A stretch of 64,000 bases of DNA from JAZUOT01 sp045604805 (GTDB taxonomy: Bacteria; Bacillota; Clostridia; Oscillospirales; Acutalibacteraceae): NCBI GenBank assembly GCA_045604805.1, contig JAZUOT010000043.1:21024-85023 (forward strand). Reading direction: 5' to 3'. Position 1 is the stretch's first letter. Every line of letters starts with the position of its first letter. The notes below the pieces were generated by a model. It saw nothing but the letters and a program-made list of their open reading frames with translations. It had not been told where the DNA came from and did no database searches. Below are positions 42,686 through 50,856 of the stretch, piece by piece. A program made the translations under genes and the position numbers.

Positions 42686-43795
42686 ATGTTTGTTGTGGCT
42701 TTATTTTTGGCAACAGTTGCTGTGCCTTTGACATTGCAAGGCAGCTTCGCAGAAAATGTCGATGGGAAATCACAGACTCTGAAAGGCGAGCACATAGGGA
42801 ATGCAAATGTATTCGACTTACAATGTGGTGGAGTAAGGATATCAAAAGGTAAAAATGAAAAAAATGAGGAACAAATAGTCATAGAACGGTATGGATATTT
42901 TGAAAACGTGATGCCAGTTTATCTTCCTAAGGGAACAACTATTGTTGTGTATAGTGGCGATGCTGATGGTAGTGATTGGAATTTGTCTCCCGATCCTGCC
43001 GAACACGGTATTGAAGTAGAGCCTAATGTAGGAGAAGTAAACATGCAATTTGGTACAAACCATAGTACAAAAATAACAACTAGTGGTAATGAGTGTCCAT
43101 TTAAAATAGGTGCAGGAAATAATGTTAAAGTTACAACAAAAGATTCTGTTATAATAAAAAGTGAGAATGCTCCTGGAATTTACTCCGAAGGTGAACTTAA
43201 TTTGAATTTAGAAGATGAGGCGTTTTCTGTTACCAGTCAAAAATCAAACGCCATAGAAGCAACTTCAAAGGTGAATGTCACAGGAGTGGAAGCTAGCACC
43301 GATTATTTGTATTTAGAAAGTCCAAATGGACACTGTATTAAAGGCACAGATCTAAAAGTAACAAATACTAGGCCCGACTTTTTTTACAATTCAGATAGCG
43401 CTAAGAGTGCGGTGAAATTAAGTGGCAGTATGGAAATATCTGGCAGATATTGTGAAGGGGCTACCATAAGAAGTTCAGGGAAAAATGCCACAGAAAAAGT
43501 ATATGGTATAGAGTGCGCTTCTTTATCAATAAAATTCGAGAATGGTAGCCCTCAAAAGCCTATAAATATTTATGGCACTGACTCTGCTGTGAAGATTGAA
43601 AACAAGAGAAATATTGACATACCTTTTTCTGCAGTTTATTACGTGCTCAATACGAAAAGCTCAGATCCTGAGCAACCCGCTGATTTGGTACAAAACGGCA
43701 ATAGCAAACAAGATTTAATTAACACACTTTTTGACAATGATGGAAAGTCTAAAAATAATTTTTGGCGTATACTCACACAAAGCCACATGCCATAA
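42686..43795 (+). CDS. Secreted repeat protein, paralog family copy D (ancestral ATG changed to ACG)
   Basis: Where copies A-C start with ATG, this one has ACG (42662-42664), six bases behind a perfect ribosome site; the frame stays open. The next in-frame ATG, 42686, would remove the basic residues KIKRGQ of the signal peptide and lie 30 bases from the site. With weak ACG initiation the protein would be 377 residues. The first 70 residues follow copy A (KGEHIGNANVFDL, KNEKNEEQIVIERYG), the next 75 follow copy C (TKITTSGNECPFKIGAGN, SENAPGIYSEGEL), then come extra modules (INIYGTDSAVKIENKRNID) of its own: a mosaic. The gene may be silent. Confidence 0.75.
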   Translation: MFVVALFLATVAVPLTLQGSFAENVDGKSQTLKGEHIGNANVFDLQCGGVRISKGKNEKNEEQIVIERYGYFENVMPVYLPKGTTIVVYSGDADGSDWNLSPDPAEHGIEVEPNVGEVNMQFGTNHSTKITTSGNECPFKIGAGNNVKVTTKDSVIIKSENAPGIYSEGELNLNLEDEAFSVTSQKSNAIEATSKVNVTGVEASTDYLYLESPNGHCIKGTDLKVTNTRPDFFYNSDSAKSAVKLSGSMEISGRYCEGATIRSSGKNATEKVYGIECASLSIKFENGSPQKPINIYGTDSAVKIENKRNIDIPFSAVYYVLNTKSSDPEQPADLVQNGNSKQDLINTLFDNDGKSKNNFWRILTQSHMP

Positions 43796-44067
43796 ATTCT
43801 AATAGTTCGCGTGAATTTTAATCTATCATTTTAATACAGCATAACCGGATATGAATTTTTTTCTTGTGGTGGACGATTTCTGTCAGAGGGGTAATTGTGC
43901 CATTTTGGGGTAAAGGTGTGCAAATTTACTGCCGCAGAGCACTGTGATAGCTTTAACACAATCAACCTACTTGGAAATTTACTAAATTTGCAGACTTCTG
44001 CTGTTTGCTTATCTAGAACAGATAGTGATATCCTTGTATTGTGTGTTTCGACAAGGAGGATCTGCTT

Positions 44068-44880
44068 ATGACAAAATATATTTCTGATTTTCATTTGCAC
44101 AGTGAATTTTCTTTTGATGGAAGCTCTAAGATAAAAGATATTTGTTCAAGTGCAATAAATAAAGGCTTTTCTAATATTTGCATAACAGATCATTGTGAAT
44201 GTAATGCTAAGGCCACAGATGATAATTTTCCAAATGATACAGAGGCTTCTTATACAGCTATTCAAAAGGCAAAGGAATTCTTTAACGATTCCAATTTCAG
44301 GCTTTACGCCGGTATAGAAATGGGTCAGGCTATAGAAAATAAAACTAAAGCCGAGGAAATTTTATCAGAATATGATTTCGATTTTGTTCTCGCATCTTTG
44401 CACAATTTGCCAGGAATTCAAGATTTTTACTATATACACTGTGATATAAACGAACGTAAAAAACTATTGGAAAAATATTTTGATTACATATTAGAATTAA
44501 TTGATTGGGGGAAATTTGATTCTCTTGCTCATCTGACCTACCCTTTTCGTTACATATGCATAAGGGATAAAATGGACATAAAAGTTGATGAGTTTAGCAA
44601 GAAGATCGACAAGATTTTAGAAGCACTTGCAAAAAAAGACATCGCCCTAGAGGTAAATACTTCTGGTTTGTGGCAAGGTTTAAATGATACTTTGCCACCT
44701 AAAAAAATAATCAAAAGATTCAAAAAATTAGGCGGAAAATATTTGACCCTAGGTTCTGATGCTCATAAAGCTGAAGATCTGGGGAAAGGCATACCGGAGG
44801 CTTTGCAATACATAAAAGATGCCGGATTTGAGCATTACGTTATATTTGAGAATAGAAAGCCTAAATTTATAAAGGTGTGA
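44068..44880 (+). CDS. PHP-domain phosphatase, histidinol-phosphatase (HisK) type
   Basis: Trinuclear-metal phosphoesterase. Metal ligands seen in ISDFHLHSEFSFDG (HxH), ICITDHCECNA (DH), YAGIEMGQ (Glu), LASLHNLPG (His), LAHLTYPFRY (His) and LTLGSDAHKAEDLG (DxH). 270 residues, typical of monofunctional HisK. No other his genes adjoin it, so the true substrate could be another phosphomonoester. ATG 44068 has AAGGAGG about seven bases upstream; the GTG at 44041 is rejected. The 270 bp before it contain no recognised gene. Followed six bases later by the CDF transporter. Confidence 0.85.
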   Translation: MTKYISDFHLHSEFSFDGSSKIKDICSSAINKGFSNICITDHCECNAKATDDNFPNDTEASYTAIQKAKEFFNDSNFRLYAGIEMGQAIENKTKAEEILSEYDFDFVLASLHNLPGIQDFYYIHCDINERKKLLEKYFDYILELIDWGKFDSLAHLTYPFRYICIRDKMDIKVDEFSKKIDKILEALAKKDIALEVNTSGLWQGLNDTLPPKKIIKRFKKLGGKYLTLGSDAHKAEDLGKGIPEALQYIKDAGFEHYVIFENRKPKFIKV

Positions 44881-44886
44881 TGTGCT

Positions 44887-45801
44887 GTGAAATTTAAGTG
44901 GTTCAAAATAAAATTAGTCATGAAAAGCACCAGCAAAAATAATGTAAAGATAGCTTTTGCGCTGAATCTTGTTTTCGCTATTTTAGAGATAATTGGAGGT
45001 TTTCTTACTAATAGCGTATCTATTTTATCGGATGCAATTCATGACCTGGGGGATGTTATATCTATAGGCCTGTCATGGTTTTTAGATAACAAATCACTTC
45101 AAAAACCTGATAAAAAATATACATATGGATATCTTAGATTTTCTCTTTTAGGTGCTTTTATAAACTCTGTTGTACTATCTGTGGGTTCTATAATTATGAT
45201 ATATACTTCTGCAACCCGCTTGTTTGTTCCTCAGAAGATCGAATATGACGGTATGATATTGTTTTCGATTTTTGGGATAATCATAAACGGTTTTGCTACA
45301 TATAAAACCGCCAAAGGAAAAAGTTTTAGTGAAAAAATTGTTAGTTTGCACCTACTCGAGGATGTCTTAGGGTGGGTTTCGGTGTTCATTTGCGCTATAA
45401 TCATGAAAATTTTTGATTTGCCGTGGTTAGACCCTATACTAAGCATCTCTATAGCTGTCATAATACTTCTACATGTCTTCAAAAATTTAAAAAAGATCTT
45501 GCATGTATTTTTAGAGAAGGCTCCAAATAATGTAAATCTAGAGAATATAAACCGTGAAATCAAATCTACCCAGAAGGAAATCGTAGATATTCACCATGTC
45601 CATATCTGGTCTCTTGATGGCATTAATAATTGTGCTTCTCTTCATATTGTTTTAAATGACAACATTGCTCTTGATAAAATAAATAAAATAAAATCTTCGG
45701 TAAAGAAAATATTTAAAAGTAACAATGTTTCTCACATAACAATAGAAACAGAATTTTTGAGTGAAAATTGTGATGGTAGTTGTTGTTTTGATCACAAATA
45801 A
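44887..45801 (+). CDS. Cation diffusion facilitator (CDF) metal exporter
   Basis: Exports a divalent metal (Zn, Co, Mn or Fe) in exchange for protons. Six membrane segments; metal site residues in SILSDAIHDLGDVIS (helix 2, HxxxD pattern) and LHLLEDVLGW (helix 5), then a cytoplasmic C-terminal domain with VDIHHVHIWSLDG. A short His/Cys-containing tail (CDGSCCFDHK) may bind metal. GTG start at 44887 has AAAGGTG nine bases upstream; ATG 44920 lacks one. 304 residues. Likely co-transcribed with the PHP gene. The metal cannot be told by eye. Confidence 0.88.
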   Translation: MKFKWFKIKLVMKSTSKNNVKIAFALNLVFAILEIIGGFLTNSVSILSDAIHDLGDVISIGLSWFLDNKSLQKPDKKYTYGYLRFSLLGAFINSVVLSVGSIIMIYTSATRLFVPQKIEYDGMILFSIFGIIINGFATYKTAKGKSFSEKIVSLHLLEDVLGWVSVFICAIIMKIFDLPWLDPILSISIAVIILLHVFKNLKKILHVFLEKAPNNVNLENINREIKSTQKEIVDIHHVHIWSLDGINNCASLHIVLNDNIALDKINKIKSSVKKIFKSNNVSHITIETEFLSENCDGSCCFDHK

Positions 45802-45942
45802 ATAACTGACTAAACAAAAATCAGTCGTCGTTCCTGTTCACATAAAAAAACAAATATAGACACAGACTAAATTTAAAGCTATAATACATCTTGATTGGTC
45901 GAGGGAAGAAATATTGTATTTTGAGATATAGTTAAACTCCAG

Positions 45943-46485
45943 CTATCCGACAACATTGTCTCTGTTTTCTACTTTCATTTGCATCTCTTCCATGATATCA
46001 AAAGCTTCTTCATTGAGTACCCTGTCTCTGCTTGCCGTACAAGAAGCGTCTATTATTATATTAGCTTCTGGCAGAGCAGATTTAGCAAGGACTGCGTTAG
46101 CAAGCACACAGATACTGGATGGGACTCCTACAAACTCTACGATTTTATAATTGTTATGCTTCAAGTAGTTTGCCAATTCCATAGAACCAAACGCACTTTT
46201 ACAGAAGGCTTTATCTTTACTGTTAAATGTTTTTGCAACTAGACCATAGAGATTCCAGCCTGCGGTTCCTTTGATACAGTGCTTAACTGGAGTATATCTG
46301 CTTTCCATAGTACTCATGTATCCGTCATCGTGTGTATCAAAAGTAAAGACAATGTCGTAGTCATTTTTTCTGTACATTACTATTTTTCTTTGTATCCTTC
46401 GTTCCAATTCCTTTGCATCTGTGAAACCGATACTTCCTGAAACACAGTCGTTCTGGTAATCCACAACTACTAAAGCTTTTCTCAT
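45943..46485 (-). CDS. Isochorismatase-like cysteine hydrolase (nicotinamidase-like)
   Basis: Small amidase-fold enzyme of 180 residues. Catalytic triad residues: Asp in LVVVDYQNDCVSG, Lys in HCIKGTAGW, Cys in GVPSSICVLANA. A metal-type DxH occurs in FTFDTHDDGY, as in nicotinamidase, but the third nicotinamidase histidine is not obvious. Nicotinamide is the likeliest substrate; another amide is possible. ATG 46485 has AAGGGG eight bases upstream; the GTG at 46503 is rejected. Stands alone, divergent from the phosphate transporter. Confidence 0.75.
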   Translation of the reverse strand: MRKALVVVDYQNDCVSGSIGFTDAKELERRIQRKIVMYRKNDYDIVFTFDTHDDGYMSTMESRYTPVKHCIKGTAGWNLYGLVAKTFNSKDKAFCKSAFGSMELANYLKHNNYKIVEFVGVPSSICVLANAVLAKSALPEANIIIDASCTASRDRVLNEEAFDIMEEMQMKVENRDNVVG

Positions 46486-46596
46486 ATAGTCATCCCCTTC
46501 CACAAATAATACAACTACTAAATATTTTACATATTTACAATTAGTGTTTCAAGTTTTTATGCGTGATTTCCCACCTTTGAAAGGAGCAGCTTATTC

Positions 46597-48285
46597 ATGT
46601 TTATGGTATATATGTTCATGCAAATGTTCGGTGGCTTAGGACTTTTACTCTATGGTATGAAATTACTTGGTGATGGTTTGGAGCTTGCTGCTGGTTCAAA
46701 GATGCGTACTCTAGTAGGGAAATTCACAAAGAACAAATATATAGGAGCCATAGTCGGCCTTCTGATAACTGCTGTCATACAAAGTTCTTCAGCAACTACA
46801 GTAATGACAGTTGGACTAGTTAACGCTGGAATAATGACTTTATCACAAGCGACTGGTGTAATAATGGGCGCAAATATAGGAACAACCGTAACAGGTTTGA
46901 TAATAGCCCTAAAAATCGAAATGATTGCACCTGTTGCTATATTCTGCGGTGTTACCTTGATGCTCTTTGTGAAAAACAAATTTTACAAAAGCTTGGGCCA
47001 GATAGTAACAGGATTGGGCATACTTTTTTTGGGTATAAATATCATGAGTGAATCCATGAAACCTCTATCTCAGCTTCCCCAGTTCACAAATTTATTAGCA
47101 GTTGTTAGCAATCCTTTGTTAGGCATATTGGTAGGTGCTATTTTTACAGCTATTATACAAAGTTCCTCTGTATCTGTGGGAGTTTTGCAGGCCTTAGCTG
47201 CAGCCGGAGCTATAACTTTACCAAATGCTATTTTCATAATATTTGGACAAAACATAGGTACTTGTATAACTTCTATACTTTCTTCCATAGGCACCACAAA
47301 AACAGCAAAAAGAACCGCTATAGTTCACCTTATATTTAATGTATTTGGAACGATTTTATTTACAATAATCGCACTGCTGTTTCCCTTTGTAGAATTGATA
47401 CAAAAGCTTGTACCCGAAAACACAATGATGCAAATAGCTACATCCCACACCATTTTCAATATAGTCGGAACTTTAGTGATGTTACCTCTGAGCAAACTGC
47501 TTATAAAAACTTCTTACCTTGTTATTCACGGTGAGGACCCAAAAAAAGAAGAAAAAGCTTTCATGTTTCTAGATAATAGGATCCTAGCGACTCCTGCTGT
47601 TGCAGTGGAACAAGCTTTCAAAGAAGTAGAACGCATGGGAAATCTAGCTCAGAAAAATTTTGACTTAGCCTTTAACGTTTTGATAAAAAATGATCCCAGA
47701 GCTGTTAACGAAATAAAAGAAAATGAAGAAGTTATAGATTTCTTGAACCATGGAATAACCGCATATCTCATAAAGATAAACGGCCTGGAACTAGACGATA
47801 TTGACCGCAAATCTATAGGAAATCTATACCACGTAATAAATGACATAGAACGCATAGGTGATCACAGCGAAAATATCTGTCACCTGCACCTAATGCTAAG
47901 TTCCTACAAAGACAAATTCATAGAAAAATATATACCTGAAGTCTTGAGTATAAAAAAAAGAGTTGATGACATCTTAGGAAATGCTTATGAAATGTTTAAA
48001 AATGGTTACAAGCAAGCCGACACTCAAGTGGGAGTTAAAGTTAAAGTTGAAGAAGAACGTATAGATTCCGAGGTTGAAAGACTAAGAGATCTCCACATAG
48101 AACATTTAAGCGAAAACAATAATTGCACACCACCGTCGTCCATTGCATTCATGGAACTTCTCACTAATATGGAAAGAATTTCTGACCACGCCAATAACAT
48201 AGGCTTTTCTATGCTAAGCAGCAAAGAAGCCAGACGGATAAACTCACAACAGCAGCTAGTCGTCGAAAAGGGGGAAATTCAGTAA
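46597..48285 (+). CDS. Na/Pi cotransporter family protein with PhoU-like C-terminus
   Basis: Membrane protein of 562 residues. Two inverted repeats carry the QSSSATTVM (residues about 67-75) and QSSSVSVGV signatures of the NptA/PNaS family; about eight membrane segments, then from residue about 330 a helical PhoU-like domain (YHVINDIERIGDHSENI and LLTNMERISDHANNIG). Bacterial members of this type import phosphate with sodium or sense c-di-AMP; which applies is unknown. AAAGGAG ten bases upstream. Its last 30 bp overlap the convergent gene at 48256. Confidence 0.88.
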   Translation: MFMVYMFMQMFGGLGLLLYGMKLLGDGLELAAGSKMRTLVGKFTKNKYIGAIVGLLITAVIQSSSATTVMTVGLVNAGIMTLSQATGVIMGANIGTTVTGLIIALKIEMIAPVAIFCGVTLMLFVKNKFYKSLGQIVTGLGILFLGINIMSESMKPLSQLPQFTNLLAVVSNPLLGILVGAIFTAIIQSSSVSVGVLQALAAAGAITLPNAIFIIFGQNIGTCITSILSSIGTTKTAKRTAIVHLIFNVFGTILFTIIALLFPFVELIQKLVPENTMMQIATSHTIFNIVGTLVMLPLSKLLIKTSYLVIHGEDPKKEEKAFMFLDNRILATPAVAVEQAFKEVERMGNLAQKNFDLAFNVLIKNDPRAVNEIKENEEVIDFLNHGITAYLIKINGLELDDIDRKSIGNLYHVINDIERIGDHSENICHLHLMLSSYKDKFIEKYIPEVLSIKKRVDDILGNAYEMFKNGYKQADTQVGVKVKVEEERIDSEVERLRDLHIEHLSENNNCTPPSSIAFMELLTNMERISDHANNIGFSMLSSKEARRINSQQQLVVEKGEIQ

Positions 48286-50469
48286 GCGTAAATTGAGTGT
48301 GTTAGCAGAGGGGTTGTTTTGGCAGTAGTCGGTGAATGATGCGGCGAGTGGAGAGGCATATCTGAATCCATTTATTAAATTTCGCAAATCTGTAGCGCGT
48401 TTAAGGAAAACTGCTCCCTTGGTGAAATAAAGTATAGCCGCGACAGGAAGAAGGAACGCTGCCGCCAATCCCAGACCACCTAGCACCGCCACCGAAGATA
48501 TAGCGAAGGCTTTTATACCTATACTAAACAGAGTGACAAAGAATGACTTAAGTGCCGTACAACTAACAGCGATCGTAAAGCCTTCTAGTACAGAGACGAA
48601 ACCTCCCAGCTTCAAAAAACGATGGCCTTTTTCACGATATTGATTTGGTTGCATTTCCATTTTTTCTATTTGTTCTTCCATGTGGTTAGCTTCAGAAAAC
48701 AATGTACCAGCAAACTCGATAGGAGATTTGTAGATGTCGGTTATTGAGCCCATATTTTTGTTGTTCCAATCGTCACGTATTTTATTTGCTCTTTTTTTAT
48801 CACCTTTCAACATAGCACATCTCCATTTGTAACGCATTCTAGATCTGTCAGTAAAAGCATTTTTAGCTGCTGCATTACAAGCAGAAATTAACGCTTTTTT
48901 GAATTTTTTCTCGTAATACTCGATTTCCTCCTTTGCTGTTATGTAGTTGTTGGAGTTGATTTTGCTAATTAAGTCTAATTCTGCCTCCAAAATAATAGAG
49001 TGTATAACAGCATACCCTTCTAATTCGCGCCAGTTTATTAATTTGTCGCGCAGTTTTAAACACTCAAATTCTAGTTTATCTTGTTCTTCCTTACTGATTT
49101 TAGTTTGCTTTATTTCTAGATACAAGCAAGCAAGTTTTTCTTTTGGAGGGAATTCTTCATCTGCTATTGAATGAATTAAATTTATCTTTTGGTCCACATT
49201 TTCAGTATAGTGAATTGTCTTTTTGTGGTATTCTATCATTTTATCTTTGTCACCGTCTGATCTTGCTTGCCTTAGAACCTCTTGGCAACCCCATAAAATT
49301 TGATGGCGTAGCCCATCTTTATAGAATTCATGTTCATCGTCTGTTTTTGAGGATAATTCACGTTCATACTTATCTATGACCGCTTCATGCTCATATTTGT
49401 ATTCTTTGCTGCTATTTTCTTCTGATGACTTATCCCTAAGATTACCATCATTCATTGGTGTGTAGTCTTCACGTTTAAGTTCTGGGATGAGGGTAGGCTC
49501 ATTAGTTGTTGTGCGTAGTGGTACATGAGCTTTATGTTCAGGGGTGAATGAGGTATGTTTATCAGTTATTGGCGTTTTTTCATCTGTCGGTGTGTGTGGT
49601 AGTACTAGATCTTCATGTTCAGGGGTGGATGAGGGATGTTTATCAGTTGTTGTCGGTTCTTTAGTTGCTTGCGCGCGTGGTGGTACAGGAGCTTTATGTT
49701 CAGGGGTGGATGAGGGATGTTCACTTGATTTATTCTCACAGTATTTCGTCAAAAGGTCATAATTAAGCCCAAGAGAACCATCTGCTTTGAACTCACAAAA
49801 TGACTCTACATCCAATCCATTTTCTTTCTGAAGCTTATTTGAGCTGATGATATCGTCGAATTCTTGTGCAATGTTTTTGATATTATCTGGTTGATTTTCG
49901 GGAAGCTCGAAAAGACCCGTTTTTATGTCTATCATTCCATCTTTATGATTATGTATAAATAAATCTAAAGCCAGAGCTTCATGGCTATATGAGGAAGATG
50001 TTGGTATATTCTCGCGTTTAATATAAGCAAATAAATTTAAAAGCTCTTTTGGCAACGAAGGAGTACATATATTACCCTCAATCAACATCTGAGTTTCTTG
50101 ATATATCACTTCTTCTGGGACATCAAGTTTTTCCAACACAGCCACCATCATACTTCTCTGAGATTCTTCCGAAAGGCTAAGATCTTTCATAGACTGTGCG
50201 GCAGTGTATATGTCTTTGTATGAATCGAGGGTATCTCTGTTATCTTGGACATGCATTGTTTCTTCTTTTTTGAAGTGAAACAAAAATCCTCCAGCGACAT
50301 CATCGAGTTGCTGAAAACTTAAAGTGCCAACTTGTTCAGATTTATTGCCAGAAAGCTTTCTCTTTAGTTTGTCTACTTCTTCAGCGGATATATTTATATC
50401 TAGTCTTTTAAGCAAAACAGTAAATTCTTTTTCGTCTCGGCAATCAAGTAAATCCCCAATAAAATCCAT
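48256..50469 (-). CDS. Second large protein with Nif11-like double-glycine leader, 27-residue repeats and C-terminal hydrophobic module
   Basis: Function unknown; 737 residues. (1) Residues 1-61: leader DLLDCRDEKEFTVLLKRLDI, then SAEEVDKLKRKLS, ending TLSFQQLDDVAGG (Gly60-Gly61), the same plan as the protein at 17119. (2) About 62-245: soluble region, unrecognised. (3) About 249-329: three 27-residue Pro/Thr repeats (HPSSTPEH motif). (4) About 340-610: charged helices (EEQDKLEFECLKLRDKL), possibly helical repeats. (5) About 619-682: long hydrophobic stretch (AVLGGLGLAAAFLLPVAAIL), then a polar tail. ATG 50469 is chosen since the leader starts there; a G-rich site with a seven-G run precedes it. 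Convergent overlap of 30 bp with the phosphate transporter. No RiPP enzymes nearby. Confidence 0.75.
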   Translation of the reverse strand: MDFIGDLLDCRDEKEFTVLLKRLDINISAEEVDKLKRKLSGNKSEQVGTLSFQQLDDVAGGFLFHFKKEETMHVQDNRDTLDSYKDIYTAAQSMKDLSLSEESQRSMMVAVLEKLDVPEEVIYQETQMLIEGNICTPSLPKELLNLFAYIKRENIPTSSSYSHEALALDLFIHNHKDGMIDIKTGLFELPENQPDNIKNIAQEFDDIISSNKLQKENGLDVESFCEFKADGSLGLNYDLLTKYCENKSSEHPSSTPEHKAPVPPRAQATKEPTTTDKHPSSTPEHEDLVLPHTPTDEKTPITDKHTSFTPEHKAHVPLRTTTNEPTLIPELKREDYTPMNDGNLRDKSSEENSSKEYKYEHEAVIDKYERELSSKTDDEHEFYKDGLRHQILWGCQEVLRQARSDGDKDKMIEYHKKTIHYTENVDQKINLIHSIADEEFPPKEKLACLYLEIKQTKISKEEQDKLEFECLKLRDKLINWRELEGYAVIHSIILEAELDLISKINSNNYITAKEEIEYYEKKFKKALISACNAAAKNAFTDRSRMRYKWRCAMLKGDKKRANKIRDDWNNKNMGSITDIYKSPIEFAGTLFSEANHMEEQIEKMEMQPNQYREKGHRFLKLGGFVSVLEGFTIAVSCTALKSFFVTLFSIGIKAFAISSVAVLGGLGLAAAFLLPVAAILYFTKGAVFLKRATDLRNLINGFRYASPLAASFTDYCQNNPSANTLNLRLLNFPLFDD
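49483..49725 (-). repeat. 81-bp tandem repeat (3 units) in the second leader-bearing gene
   Basis: The TTCAGGGGTG core recurs at 49537, 49618 and 49699, exactly 81 bp apart. Each unit encodes 27 residues beginning KHPSSTPEH or a variant, with a Pro/Thr-rich second half. Confidence 0.9.
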
Positions 50470-50521
50470 TATCCTCCCCCCCTCGTTTCTTAGTGAAATT
50501 CTCACCATTAACCATACTTAT

Positions 50522-50550
50522 ATTATGCACACCTCCCCACTCCTTTTCAA
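50522..50550 (-). promoter_or_regulatory. Predicted promoter of the second leader-bearing gene
   Basis: Minus strand TTGAAA (50550-50545), 17-bp spacer, CATAAT (50527-50522). Confidence 0.55.
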
Positions 50551-50687
50551 GTTAAAGTGCAAAAATTTATTTTTGCAGTGCTTGACATAAGATTTTGCAA
50601 AAGATAAACTATAGATAGTTTTAATGTTCGTTTAACTTTAAATTTTATTATTTATAAAATTATATATTATTGTTACAAAATCTTATC

Positions 50688-50798
50688 ATCCTTGCGCTAG
50701 GAAGTGACTCTGTCGATAAGGTTTTGGAATATTATGCAAGAGTTCGTGAAACTAATAAAGGATATATAGTTCAAAAGAAAGAATACATATTAACATAA
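50688..50798 (+). pseudogene. Possible C-terminal fragment of a short-chain dehydrogenase
   Basis: An open stretch without a start encodes ILALGSDSVDKVLEYYARVR and a short basic end, stopping at TAA 50796-50798. The LGSDAVxxV...R pattern is the usual C-terminus of classical SDR oxidoreductases. Only 37 residues survive and nothing similar lies upstream, so it is probably a relic left by deletion. Confidence 0.4.
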
Positions 50799-50856
50799 GC
50801 CATATATTGTGATGACTATATGGAGTTTTTATGCGCTAAAAATTGGAGGTTAATTG

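Noticed and set aside
43796..44067. Possible regulatory RNA before the PHP phosphatase
   Set aside because: Only short imperfect inverted repeats are present (for example TATCT/AGATA near 44010); no terminator, promoter pair or known riboswitch core was convincing.
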